A DNA stretch of 64,000 bases from Aphelocoma coerulescens (Eukaryota; Chordata; Aves; Passeriformes; Corvidae): the NCBI RefSeq assembly GCF_041296385.1, contig NW_027183596.1:1-64000 (forward strand). The letters run 5' to 3'. Of this stretch, positions 27,953 to 41,397 are shown piece after piece. The notes under the pieces were generated by a model. The model was not told the DNA's origin, searched no databases, and saw only the letters and a program-made list of their open reading frames with translations. The translations under genes and the position numbers were made by a program. The first letter of the stretch is position 1. Each line of letters opens with the position of its first letter.

Positions 27953-30220
27953 GCTGTGTCACAATGGCCGCTGGCTTCCACGAGCCCCCGCAGTGTCCCA
28001 GTGGGCCCCGTGGCTTTAGGAGTGGGTGGCTGGGAGTTGGTGCCAGCGGCTGGGGGAGCAGCAGCAGGGACTGTGTGTGGACAGTGCCATGGCCACTTGT
28101 GTGGCCACTGGTGTCTCTGTGCCAGGCACAGCCGTGGTGTGTAACACCGGCTCTGGGTCCTTTGGCTGTGCAGGTGGCAGTCACGGCCTGGAGCAGGGCT
28201 GCTCCCGGGGGACAGCCTGGGGCAGGAGGCTGCTGGAGATTCATTCCCCACACTCCTTGTCATGAGGTGCTCAGAGTGATTGGAAAGGCTGTTGGCAGCA
28301 GGCAGTTCTCTGGGTTCAAGCTGTGGAGCTGTCAGCGGGAATGCAAAGGCCAAGCTGGTGAGCCTTTTGTCCTGGTGCCTTTAGTGTGTGAGCAGTCCCT
28401 GGTGCCGTTGTCTTTGGATCCTGAGTGTGGGAGAGGCAAGGCTTAGGATGGTGCGTAGAGCTGAGAAGGAAAGTGCCGAGAGCAGCGTGTGTGCTGCTGC
28501 TTTGAGGGGTGCAGTTGAAGTTGTAGGCAGCAAGAGCTTTCTCAGCTGGCCCTTTTGTGAGCTCTGCTTTTGCCAGATGACTTCCATCTTACCCTCTTAC
28601 CATCTTAGCCTCTCATTTTTGCATATCCCAAACCCCCTTCCAAACATCCAGCAGCTGCTTGTAAAGAAGAAGTCCTAGAACAAAAAGCCAGTGCTGCCTT
28701 TCATAGCCCCTTTGCTGTCTATGAAGTAGAGGAAAGAAGCTAGTGAGACGCACTTTCTTTCTCAACTCCATAGAGCGCATCCTTCTCTCAAGGTGGCAGA
28801 GTCCTTGGCGGAAGTGAAGCATCTGCAGCTGCAGTTCAGACTGAGAGATGTGCCAGGACAGGAAACATTTGCTGACCTTCCCTGTTCCCTGTGCAACATG
28901 ATTCTCGCATCCCAGTCACTTTCACATACCTTCGGTATCCCTGAGTCCAAGCAGCTAAAGCTCACAGAGACAGAAGTGTCAGGAAGGAAAACGTTCCAAA
29001 AGCACCCCCTTCTCTTATCAGCATATAAATTGTGCACAACAGGCTGCGGCACCGAACCTTCCTTCTCAGATAGACATGCCATCACACTTTTCACTCTTGC
29101 AGCTCGGTTGAAAAGCTCCAGCAGCTGCTCCCGCAATAGCAAAAGGTTCTAGAAGTGAAAGCCAGTTTGGGGCTGCACCTTCTCCTTGCCGCATGTAAGC
29201 CACACCAAACTCCCTGATGCACTCTGTCCTCCCCTTCTCAAAGGAGTAGACGGTGGCATCAGGACACACCTGTGTCCCAGCAGCTGGGTGCCCAGCCGGG
29301 AGCAGGAGCAGGGCTGGGGCTGCTCCCAAAGTTGCCCCGCCCCAATGCCAGAGCCGGACATATGCTGAGGGGGGGCTGGATCAGGCTTTATTGTCCAGCT
29401 GCATGCCAGGAGTGAGCACAAAATCTACCTGCATTCTCTGCAGCATGCCATCCTGGAGCAGAGCCATTGCCAAAGGAAGCCGTGAGCCCGTGCCAAGCCA
29501 GTGCCGGAGTGGGATCCTAGCAGCACCTGTGGAAGCCGGGAGAGAGGAGCCCACCTGGAGCAGGTTCGTGCAGGATTAATCATCCCGTGGCTTCCCACCA
29601 GGGTCCTGTTGCTTCCAAAAGGCCCCACAGTGTCACTGTGGCCCCTCGGTTCCACCAGGTTCCATAGCGTCACTGTGGTGCCCAGGGTTCCGTCAGCTTC
29701 GCCAGCATCCCCACGGTCTGCAGAGCTCCCCGAGCTTCTGTGGTGTCACAGTGGAGGCAGGGTTGCATCAGGTTCCATAGCATCAGCACGGTCTCCAGGG
29801 CTCCCAGAGGTTCTGTGGTGTCACAGTGGAGGCAGGGTTGCATCAGGTTCCATAGCATCACCACAGTCTCCAGGGCTCCCTGAGCTTCTGTGGTGTCACA
29901 GTGGAGGCAGGGTTGCATCAGGTTCCATAGCATCAGCACGGTCTCCAGGGCTCCCAGAGGTTCTGTGGTGTCACAGAGGAGGCAGGGTTGCATCAGGTTC
30001 CATAGCATCACCACGGTCTCCAGGGCTCCAAGAGCTTCTGTGGTGTCACAGAGGAGGCAGGGTTGCATCAGGTTCAATAGCATCAGCACGGTCTCCAGGG
30101 CTCCCCTGAGCTTCTGTGGTGGTGTCACAGAGGAGCCAGGCTTCCTTGTAGTTCCCCAGCATCACAAAGGCTCTCCTGGGAGCCACGGGTCACAAAGCAC
30201 CGTGGGCTCTGTGCAGCCCC
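27953..30220. repeat. Satellite monomer 6
   Basis: 2,268 bp. Consensus-like, with TTCCAAAAGC at 28993 and a CACGGGTCAC end. Confidence 0.95.
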
Positions 30221-32488
30221 GCTGTGTCACAATGGCCGCTGGCTTCCACGAGCCCCCGCAGTGTCCCAGTGGGCCCCGTGGCTTTAGGAGTGGGTGGCTG
30301 GGAGTTGGTGCCAGCGGCTGGGGGAGCAGCAGCAGGGACTGTGTGTGGACAGTGCCATGGCCACTTGTGTGGCCACTGGTGTCTCTGTGCCAGGCACAGC
30401 CGTGGTGTGTAACACCGGCTCTGGGTCCTTTGGCTGTGCAGGTGGCAGTCACGGCCTGGAGCAGGGCTGCTCCCGGGGGACAGCCTGGGGCAGGAGGCTG
30501 CTGGAGATTCATTCCCCACACTCCTTGTCATGAGGTGCTCAGAGTGATTGGAAAGGCTGTTGGCAGCAGGCAGTTCTCTGGGTTCAAGCTGTGGAGCTGT
30601 CAGCGGGAATGCAAAGGCCAAGCTGGTGAGCCTTTTGTCCTGGTGCCTTTAGTGTGTGAGCAGTCCCTGGTGCCGTTGTCTTTGGATCCTGAGTGTGGGA
30701 GAGGCAAGGCTTAGGATGGTGCGTAGAGCTGAGAAGGAAAGTGCCGAGAGCAGCGTGTGTGCTGCTGCTTTGAGGGGTGCAGTTGAAGTTGTAGGCAGCA
30801 AGAGCTTTCTCAGCTGGCCCTTTTGTGAGCTCTGCTTTTGCCAGATGACTTCCATCTTACCCTCTTACCATCTTAGCCTCTCATTTTTGCATATCCCAAA
30901 CCCCCTTCCAAACATCCAGCAGCTGCTTGTAAAGAAGAAGTCCTAGAACAAAAAGCCAGTGCTGCCTTTCATAGCCCCTTTGCTGTCTATGAAGTAGAGG
31001 AAAGAAGCTAGTGAGACGCACTTTCTTTCTCAACTCCATAGAGCGCATCCTTCTCTCAAGGTGGCAGAGTCCTTGGCGGAAGTGAAGCATCTGCAGCTGC
31101 AGTTCAGACTGAGAGATGTGCCAGGACAGGAAACATTTGCTGACCTTCCCTGTTCCCTGTGCAACATGATTCTCGCATCCCAGTCACTTTCACATACCTT
31201 CGGTATCCCTGAGTCCAAGCAGCTAAAGCTCACAGAGACAGAAGTGTCAGGAAGGAAAACGTTCCAAAAGCACCCCCTTCTCTTATCAGCATATAAATTG
31301 TGCACAACAGGCTGCGGCACCGAACCTTCCTTCTCAGATAGACATGCCATCACACTTTTCACTCTTGCAGCTCGGTTGAAAAGCTCCAGCAGCTGCTCCC
31401 GCAATAGCAAAAGGTTCTAGAAGTGAAAGCCAGTTTGGGGCTGCACCTTCTCCTTGCCGCATGTAAGCCACACCAAACTCCCTGATGCACTCTGTCCTCC
31501 CCTTCTCAAAGGAGTAGACGGTGGCATCAGGACACACCTGTGTCCCAGCAGCTGGGTGCCCAGCCGGGAGCAGGAGCAGGGCTGGGGCTGCTCCCAAAGT
31601 TGCCCCGCCCCAATGCCAGAGCCGGACATATGCTGAGGGGGGGCTGGATCAGGCTTTATTGTCCAGCTGCATGCCAGGAGTGAGCACAAAATCTACCTGC
31701 ATTCTCTGCAGCATGCCATCCTGGAGCAGAGCCATTGCCAAAGGAAGCCGTGAGCCCGTGCCAAGCCAGTGCCGGAGTGGGATCCTAGCAGCACCTGTGG
31801 AAGCCGGGAGAGAGGAGCCCACCTGGAGCAGGTTCGTGCAGGATTAATCATCCCGTGGCTTCCCACCAGGGTCCTGTTGCTTCCAAAAGGCCCCACAGTG
31901 TCACTGTGGCCCCTCGGTTCCACCAGGTTCCATAGCGTCACTGTGGTGCCCAGGGTTCCGTCAGCTTCGCCAGCATCCCCACGGTCTGCAGAGCTCCCCG
32001 AGCTTCTGTGGTGTCACAGTGGAGGCAGGGTTGCATCAGGTTCCATAGCATCAGCACGGTCTCCAGGGCTCCCAGAGGTTCTGTGGTGTCACAGTGGAGG
32101 CAGGGTTGCATCAGGTTCCATAGCATCACCACAGTCTCCAGGGCTCCCTGAGCTTCTGTGGTGTCACAGTGGAGGCAGGGTTGCATCAGGTTCCATAGCA
32201 TCAGCACGGTCTCCAGGGCTCCCAGAGGTTCTGTGGTGTCACAGAGGAGGCAGGGTTGCATCAGGTTCCATAGCATCACCACGGTCTCCAGGGCTCCAAG
32301 AGCTTCTGTGTTGTCACAGAGGAGGCAGGGTTGCATCAGGTTCAATAGCATCAGCACGGTCTCCAGGGCTCCCCTGAGCTTCTGTGGTGGTGTCACAGAG
32401 GAGCCAGGCTTCCTTGTAGTTCCCCAGCATCACAAAGGCTCTCCTGGGAGCCACGGGTCACAAAGCACCGTGGGCTCTGTGCAGCCCC
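30221..32488. repeat. Satellite monomer 7
   Basis: 2,268 bp. It carries the rare GTGTTGTCAC in the fifth minisatellite unit (32309), shared with monomers 1 and 8. Confidence 0.95.
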
Positions 32489-34593
32489 GCTGTGTCACAA
32501 TGGCCGCTGGCTTCCACGAGCCCCCGCAGTGTCCCAGTGGGCCCCGTGGCTTTAGGAGTGGGTGGCTGGGAGTTGGTGCCAGCGGCTGGGGGAGCAGCAG
32601 CAGGGACTGTGTGTGGACAGTGCCATGGCCACTTGTGTGGCCACTGGTGTCTCTGTGCCAGGCACAGCCGTGGTGTGTAACACCGGCTCTGGGTCCTTTG
32701 GCTGTGCAGGTGGCAGTCACGGCCTGGAGCAGGGCTGCTCCCGGGGGACAGCCTGGGGCAGGAGGCTGCTGGAGATTCATTCCCCACACTCCTTGTCATG
32801 AGGTGCTCAGAGTGATTGGAAAGGCTGTTGGCAGCAGGCAGTTCTCTGGGTTCAAGCTGTGGAGCTGTCAGCGGGAATGCAAAGGCCAAGCTGGTGAGCC
32901 TTTTGTCCTGGTGCCTTTAGTGTGTGAGCAGTCCCTGGTGCCGTTGTCTTTGGATCCTGAGTGTGGGAGAGGCAAGGCTTAGGATGGTGCGTAGAGCTGA
33001 GAAGGAAAGTGCCGAGAGCAGCGTGTGTGCTGCTGCTTTGAGGGGTGCAGTTGAAGTTGTAGGCAGCAAGAGCTTTCTTGTGAGCTCTGCTTTTGCCAGA
33101 TGACTTCCATCTTACCCTCTTACCATCTTAGCCTCTCATTTTTGCATATCCCAAACCCCCTTCCAAACATCCAGCAGCTGCTTGTAAAGAAGAAGTCCTA
33201 GAACAAAAAGCCAGTGCTGCCTTTCATAGCCCCTTTGCTGTCTATGAAGTAGAGGAAAGAAGCTAGTGAGACGCACTTTCTTTCTCAACTCCATAGAGCG
33301 CATCCTTCTCTCAAGGTGGCAGAGTCCTTGGCGGAAGTGAAGCATCTGCAGCTGCAGTTCAGACTGAGAGATGTGCCAGGACAGGAAACATTTGCTGACC
33401 TTCCCTGTTCCCTGTGCAACATGATTCTCGCATCCCAGTCACTTTCACATACCTTCGGTATCCCTGAGTCCAAGCAGCTAAAGCTCACAGAGACAGAAGT
33501 GTCAGGAAGGAAAACGTTGCAAAAGCACCCCCTTCTCTTATCAGCATATAAATTGTGCACAACAGGCTGCGGCACCGAACCTTCCTTCTCAGATAGACAT
33601 GCCATCACACTTTTCACTCTTGCAGCTCGGTTGAAAAGCTCCAGCAGCTGCTCCCGCAATAGCAAAAGGTTCTAGAAGTGAAAGCCAGTTTGGGGCTGCA
33701 CCTTCTCCTTGCCGCATGTAAGCCACACCAAACTCCCTGATGCACTCTGTCCTCCCCTTCTCAAAGGAGTAGACGGTGGCATCAGGACACACCTGTGTCC
33801 CAGCAGCTGGGTGCCCAGCCGGGAGCAGGAGCAGGGCTGGGGCTGCTCCCAAAGTTGCCCCGCCCCAATGCCAGAGCCGGACATATGCTGAGGGGGGGCT
33901 GGATCAGGCTTTATTGTCCAGCTGCATGCCAGGAGTGAGCACAAAATCTACCTGCATTCTCTGCAGCATGCCATCCTGGAGCAGAGCCATTGCCAAAGGA
34001 AGCCGTGAGCCCGTGCCAAGCCAGTGCCGGAGTGGGATCCTAGCAGCACCTGTGGAAGCCGGGAGAGAGGAGCCCACCTGGAGCAGGTTCGTGCAGGATT
34101 AATCATCCCGTGGCTTCCCACCAGGGTCCTGTTGCTTCCAAAAGGCCCCACAGTGTCACTGTGGCCCCTCGGTTCCACCAGGTTCCATAGCGTCACTGTG
34201 GTGCCCAGGGTTCCGTCAGCTTCGCCAGCATCCCCACGGTCTGCAGAGCTCCCCGAGCTTCTGTGGTGTCACAGTGGAGGCAGGGTTGCATCAGGTTCCA
34301 TAGCATCAGCACGGTCTCCAGGGCTCCCAGAGGTTCTGTGGTGTCACAGAGGAGGCAGGGTTGCATCAGGTTCCATAGCATCACCACGGTCTCCAGGGCT
34401 CCAAGAGCTTCTGTGTTGTCACAGAGGAGGCAGGGTTGCATCAGGTTCAATAGCATCAGCACGGTCTCCAGGGCTCCCCTGAGCTTCTGTGGTGGTGTCA
34501 CAGAGGAGCCAGGCTTCCTTGTAGTTCCCCAGCATCACAAAGGCTCTCCTGGGAGCCACGGGTCACAAAGCACCGTGGGCTCTGTGCAGCCCC
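32489..34593. repeat. Satellite monomer 8 (short, 2,105 bp)
   Basis: Two deletions: 13 bp at 33078/33079 (CAGCTGGCCCTTT missing) and exactly two 75-bp minisatellite units (three remain). It carries ACGTTGCAA (33515) and GTGTTGTCAC (34414), like monomer 1. Confidence 0.95.
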
Positions 34594-36861
34594 GCTGTGT
34601 CACAATGGCCGCTGGCTTCCACGAGCCCCCGCAGTGTCCCAGTGGGCCCCGTGGCTTTAGGAGTGGGTGGCTGGGAGTTGGTGCCAGCGGCTGGGGGAGC
34701 AGCAGCAGGGACTGTGTGTGGACAGTGCCATGGCCACTTGTGTGGCCACTGGTGTCTCTGTGTCAGGCACAGCCGTGGTGTGTAACACCGGCTCTGGGTC
34801 CTTTGGCTGTGCAGGTGGCAGTCACGGCCTGGAGCAGGGCTGCTCCCGGGGGACAGCCTGGGGCAGGAGGCTGCTGGAGATTCATTCCCCACACTCCTTG
34901 TCATGAGGTGCTCAGAGTGATTGGAAAGGCTGTTGGCAGCAGGCAGTTCTCTGGGTTCAAGCTGTGGAGCTGTCAGCGGGAATGCAAAGGCCAAGCTGGT
35001 GAGCCTTTTGTCCTGGTGCCTTTAGTGTGTGAGCAGTCCCTGGTGCCGTTGTCTTTGGATCCTGAGTGTGGGAGAGGCAAGGCTTAGGATGGTGCGTAGA
35101 GCTGAGAAGGAAAGTGCCGAGAGCAGCGTGTGTGCTGCTGCTTTGAGGGGTGCAGTTGAAGTTGTAGGCAGCAAGAGCTTTCTCAGCTGGCCCTTTTGTG
35201 AGCTCTGCTTTTGCCAGATGACTTCCATCTTACCCTCTTACCATCTTAGCCTCTCATTTTTGCATATCCCAAACCCCCTTCCAAACATCCAGCAGCTGCT
35301 TGTAAAGAAGAAGTCCTAGAACAAAAAGCCAGTGCTGCCTTTCATAGCCCCTTTGCTGTCTATGAAGTAGAGGAAAGAAGCTAGTGAGACGCACTTTCTT
35401 TCTCAACTCCATAGAGCGCATCCTTCTCTCAAGGTGGCAGAGTCCTTGGCGGAAGTGAAGCATCTGCAGCTGCAGTTCAGACTGAGAGATGTGCCAGGAC
35501 AGGAAACATTTGCTGACCTTCCCTGTTCCCTGTGCAACATGATTCTCGCATCCCAGTCACTTTCACATACCTTCGGTATCCCTGAGTCCAAGCAGCTAAA
35601 GCTCACAGAGACAGAAGTGTCAGGAAGGAAAACGTTCCAAAAGCACCCCCTTCTCTTATCAGCATATAAATTGTGCACAACAGGCTGCGGCACCGAACCT
35701 TCCTTCTCAGATAGACATGCCATCACACTTTTCACTCTTGCAGCTCGGTTGAAAAGCTCCAGCAGCTGCTCCCGCAATAGCAAAAGGTTCTAGAAGTGAA
35801 AGCCAGTTTGGGGCTGCACCTTCTCCTTGCCGCATGTAAGCCACACCAAACTCCCTGATGCACTCTGTCCTCCCCTTCTCAAAGGAGTAGACGGTGGCAT
35901 CAGGACACACCTGTGTCCCAGCAGCTGGGTGCCCAGCCGGGAGCAGGAGCAGGGCTGGGGCTGCTCCCAAAGTTGCCCCACCCCAATGCCAGAGCCGGAC
36001 ATATGCTGAGGGGGGGCTGGATCAGGCTTTATTGTCCAGCTGCATGCCAGGAGTGAGCACAAAATCTACCTGCATTCTCTGCAGCATGCCATCCTGGAGC
36101 AGAGCCATTGCCAAAGGAAGCCGTGAGCCCGTGCCAAGCCAGTGCCGGAGTGGGATCCTAGCAGCACCTGTGGAAGCCGGGAGAGAGGAGCCCACCTGGA
36201 GCAGGTTCGTGCAGGATTAATCATCCCGTGGCTTCCCACCAGGGTCCTGTTGCTTCCAAAAGGCCCCACAGTGTCACTGTGGCCCCTCGGTTCCACCAGG
36301 TTCCATAGCGTCACTGTGGTGCCCAGGGTTCCGTCAGCTTCGCCAGCATCCCCACGGTCTGCAGAGCTCCCCGAGCTTCTGTGGTGTCACAGTGGAGGCA
36401 GGGTTGCATCAGGTTCCATAGCATCAGCACGGTCTCCAGGGCTCCCAGAGGTTCTGTGGTGTCACAGTGGAGGCAGGGTTGCATCAGGTTCCATAGCATC
36501 ACCACAGTCTCCAGGGCTCCCTGAGCTTCTGTGGTGTCACAGTGGAGGCAGGGTTGCATCAGGTTCCATAGCATCAGCACGGTCTCCAGGGCTCCCAGAG
36601 GTTCTGTGGTGTCACAGAGGAGGCAGGGTTGCATCAGGTTCCATAGCATCACCACGGTCTCCAGGGCTCCAAGAGCTTCTGTGGTGTCACAGAGGAGGCA
36701 GGGTTGCATCAGGTTCCATAGCATCAGCACGGTCTCCAGGGCTCCCCTGAGCTTCTGTGGTGGTGTCACAGAGGAGGCAGGCTTCCTTGTAGTTCCCCAG
36801 CATCACAAAGGCTCTCCTGGGAGCCACGGGTCACAAAGCACCGTGGGCTCTGTGCAGCCCC
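34594..36861. repeat. Satellite monomer 9
   Basis: 2,268 bp. Private CCCCACCCCAATG near 35977. TGTGTCAGGC (34760) is shared with monomer 11. The GGAGGCAGGC end is shared with monomer 2. Confidence 0.95.
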
Positions 36862-39129
36862 GCTGTGTCACAATGGCCGCTGGCTTCCACGAGCCCCCGC
36901 AGTGTCCCAGTGGGCCCCGTGGCTTTAGGAGTGGGTGGCTGGGAGTTGGTGCCAGCGGCTGGGGGAGCAGCAGCAGGGACTGTGTGTGGACAGTGCCATG
37001 GCCACTTGTGTGGCCACTGGTGTCTCTGTGCCAGGCACAGCCGTGGTGTGTAACACCGGCTCTGGGTCCTTTGGCTGTGCAGGTGGCAGTCACGGCCTGG
37101 AGCAGGGCTGCTCCCGGGGGACAGCCTGGGGCAGGAGGCTGCTGGAGATTCATTCCCCACACTCCTTGTCATGAGGTGCTCAGAGTGATTGGAAAGGCTG
37201 TTGGCAGCAGGCAGTTCTCTGGGTTCAAGCTGTGGAGCTGTCAGCGGGAATGCAAAGGCCAAGCTGGTGAGCCTTTTGTCCTGGTGCCTTTAGTGTGTGA
37301 GCAGTCCCTGGTGCCGTTGTCTTTGGATCCTGAGTGTGGGAGAGGCAAGGCTTAGGATGGTGCGTAGAGCTGAGAAGGAAAGTGCCGAGAGCAGCGTGTG
37401 TGCTGCTGCTTTGAGGGGTGCAGTTGAAGTTGTAGGCAGCAAGAGCTTTCTCAGCTGGCCCTTTTGTGAGCTCTGCTTTTGCCAGATGACTTCCATCTTA
37501 CCCTCTTACCATCTTAGCCTCTCATTTTTGCATATCCCAAACCCCCTTCCAAACATCCAGCAGCTGCTTGTAAAGAAGAAGTCCTAGAACAAAAAGCCAG
37601 TGCTGTCTTTCATAGCCCCTTTGCTGTCTATGAAGTAGAGGAAAGAAGCTAGTGAGACGCACTTTCTTTCTCAACTCCATAGAGCGCATCCTTCTCTCAA
37701 GGTGGCAGAGTCCTTGGCGGAAGTGAAGCATCTGCAGCTGCAGTTCAGACTGAGAGATGTGCCAGGACAGGAAACATTTGCTGACCTTCCCTGTTCCCTG
37801 TGCAACATGATTCTCGCATCCCAGTCACTTTCACATACCTTCGGTATCCCTGAGTCCAAGCAGCTAAAGCTCACAGAGACAGAAGTGTCAGGAAGGAAAA
37901 CGTTCCAAAAGCACCCCCTTCTCTTATCAGCATATAAATTGTGCACAACAGGCTGCGGCACCGAACCTTCCTTCTCAGATAGACATGCCATCACACTTTT
38001 CACTCTTGCAGCTCGGTTGAAAAGCTCCAGCAGCTGCTCCCGCAATAGCAAAAGGTTCTAGAAGTGAAAGCCAGTTTGGGGCTGCACCTTCTCCTTGCCG
38101 CATGTAAGCCACACCAAACTCCCTGATGCACTCTGTCCTCCCCTTCTCAAAGGAGTAGACGGTGGCATCAGGACACACCTGTGTCCCAGCAGCTGGGTGC
38201 CCAGCCGGGAGCAGGAGCAGGGCTGGGGCTGCTCCCAAAGTTGCCCCGCCCCAATGCCAGAGCCGGACATATGCTGAGGGGGGGCTGGATCAGGCTTTAT
38301 TGTCCAGCTGCATGCCAGGAGTGAGCACAAAATCTACCTGCATTCTCTGCAGCATGCCATCCTGGAGCAGAGCCATTGCCAAAGGAAGCCGTGAGCCCGT
38401 GCCAAGCCAGTGCCGGAGTGGGATCCTAGCAGCACCTGTGGAAGCCGGGAGAGAGGAGCCCACCTGGAGCAGGTTCGTGCAGGATTAATCATCCCGTGGC
38501 TTCCCACCAGGGTCCTGTTGCTTCCAAAAGGCCCCACAGTGTCACTGTGGCCCCTCGGTTCCACCAGGTTCCATAGCGTCACTGTGGTGCCCAGGGTTCC
38601 GTCAGCTTCGCCAGCATCCCCACGGTCTGCAGAGCTCCCCGAGCTTCTGTGGTGTCACAGTGGAGGCAGGGTTGCATCAGGTTCCATAGCATCAGCACGG
38701 TCTCCAGGGCTCCCAGAGGTTCTGTGGTGTCACAGTGGAGGCAGGGTTGCATCAGGTTCCATAGCATCACCACAGTCTCCAGGGCTCCCTGAGCTTCTGT
38801 GGTGTCACAGTGGAGGCAGGGTTGCATCAGGTTCCATAGCATCAGCACGGTCTCCAGGGCTCCCAGAGGTTCTGTGGTGTCACAGAGGAGGCAGGGTTGC
38901 ATCAGGTTCCATAGCATCACCACGGTCTCCAGGGCTCCAAGAGCTTCTGTGGTGTCACAGAGGAGGCAGGGTTGCATCAGGTTCAATAGCATCAGCACGG
39001 TCTCCAGGGCTCCCCTGAGCTTCTGTGGTGGTGTCACAGAGGAGCCAGGCTTCCTTGTAGTTCCCCAGCATCACAAAGGCTCTCCTGGGAGCCACGGGTC
39101 ACAAAGCACCGTGGGCTCTGTGCAGCCCC
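36862..39129. repeat. Satellite monomer 10
   Basis: 2,268 bp. Private GCTGTCTTTC near 37603 (others GCTGCCTTTC). Confidence 0.95.
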
Positions 39130-41397
39130 GCTGTGTCACAATGGCCGCTGGCTTCCACGAGCCCCCGCAGTGTCCCAGTGGGCCCCGTGGCTTTAGGAGT
39201 GGGTGGCTGGGAGTTGGTGCCAGCGGCTGGGGGAGCAGCAGCAGGGACTGTGTGTGGACAGTGCCATGGCCACTTGTGTGGCCACTGGTGTCTCTGTGTC
39301 AGGCACAGCCGTGGTGTGTAACACCGGCTCTGGGTCCTTTGGCTGTGCAGGTGGCAGTCACGGCCTGGAGCAGGGCTGCTCCCGGGGGACAGCCTGGGGC
39401 AGGAGGCTGCTGGAGATTCATTCCCCACACTCCTTGTCATGAGGTGCTCAGAGTGATTGGAAAGGCTGTTGGCAGCAGGCAGTTCTCTGGGTTCAAGCTG
39501 TGGAGCTGTCAGCGGGAATGCAAAGGCCAAGCTGGTGAGCCTTTTGTCCTGGTGCCTTTAGTGTGTGAGCAGTCCCTGGTGCCGTTGTCTTTGGATCCTG
39601 AGTGTGGGAGAGGCAAGGCTTAGGATGGTGCGTAGAGCTGAGAAGGAAAGTGCCGAGAGCAGCGTGTGTGCTGCTGCTTTGAGGGGTGCAGTTGAAGTTG
39701 TAGGCAGCAAGAGCTTTCTCAGCTGGCCCTTTTGTGAGCTCTGCTTTTGCCAGATGACTTCCATCTTACCCTCTTACCATCTTAGCCTCTCATTTTTGCA
39801 TATCCCAAACCCCCTTCCAAACATCCAGCAGCTGCTTGTAAAGAAGAAGTCCTAGAACAAAAAGCCAGTGCTGCCTTTCATAGCCCCTTTGCTGTCTATG
39901 AAGTAGAGGAAAGAAGCTAGTGAGACGCACTTTCTTTCTCAACTCCATAGAGCGCATCCTTCTCTCAAGGTGGCAGAGTCCTTGGCGGAAGTGAAGCATC
40001 TGCAGCTGCAGTTCAGACTGAGAGATGTGCCAGGACAGGAAACATTTGCTGACCTTCCCTGTTCCCTGTGCAACATGATTCTCGCATCCCAGTCACTTTC
40101 ACATACCTTCGGTATCCCTGAGTCCAAGCAGCTAAAGCTCACAGAGACAGAAGTGTCAGGAAGGAAAACGTTGCAAAAGCACCCCCTTCTCTTATCAGCA
40201 TATAAATTGTGCACAACAGGCTGCGGCACCGAACCTTCCTTCTCAGATAGACATGCCATCACACTTTTCACTCTTGCAGCTCGGTTGAAAAGCTCCAGCA
40301 GCTGCTCCCGCAATAGCAAAAGGTTCTAGAAGTGAAAGCCAGTTTGGGGCTGCACCTTCTCCTTGCCGCATGTAAGCCACACCAAACTCCCTGATGCACT
40401 CTGTCCTCCCCTTCTCAAAGGAGTAGACGGTGGCATCAGGACACACCTGTGTCCCAGCAGCTGGGTGCCCAGCCGGGAGCAGGAGCAGGGCTGGGGCTGC
40501 TCCCAAAGTTGCCCCGCCCCAATGCCAGAGCCGGACATATGCTGAGGGGGGGCTGGATCAGGCTTTATTGTCCAGCTGCATGCCAGGAGTGAGCACAAAA
40601 TCTACCTGCATTCTCTGCAGCATGCCATCCTGGAGCAGAGCCATTGCCAAAGGAAGCCGTGAGCCCGTGCCAAGCCAGTGCCGGAGTGGGATCCTAGCAG
40701 CACCTGTGGAAGCCGGGAGAGAGGAGCCCACCTGGAGCAGGTTCGTGCAGGATTAATCATCCCGTGGCTTCCCACCAGGGTCCTGTTGCTTCCAAAAGGC
40801 CCCACAGTGTCACTGTGGCCCCTCGGTTCCACCAGGTTCCATAGCGTCACTGTGGTGCCCAGGGTTCCGTCAGCTTCGCCAGCATCCCCACGGTCTGCAG
40901 AGCTCCCCGAGCTTCTGTGGTGTCACAGTGGAGGCAGGGTTGCATCAGGTTCCATAGCATCAGCACGGTCTCCAGGGCTCCCAGAGGTTCTGTGGTGTCA
41001 CAGTGGAGGCAGGGTTGCATCAGGTTCCATAGCATCACCACAGTCTCCAGGGCTCCCTGAGCTTCTGTGGTGTCACAGTGGAGGCAGGGTTGCATCAGGT
41101 TCCATAGCATCAGCACGGTCTCCAGGGCTCCCAGAGGTTCTGTGGTGTCACAGAGGAGGCAGGGTTGCATCAGGTTCCATAGCATCACCACGGTCTCCAG
41201 GGCTCCAAGAGCTTCTGTGGTGTCACAGAGGAGGCAGGGTTGCATCAGGTTCAATAGCATCAGCACGGTCTCCAGGGCTCCCCTGAGCTTCTGTGGTGGT
41301 GTCACAGAGGAGCCAGGCTTCCTTGTAGTTCCCCAGCATCACAAAGGCTCTCCTGGGAGCCACGGGTCACAAAGCACCGTGGGCTCTGTGCAGCCCC
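39130..41397. repeat. Satellite monomer 11
   Basis: 2,268 bp. TGTGTCAGGC (39296), as in monomer 9, and ACGTTGCAA (40168). Confidence 0.95.
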
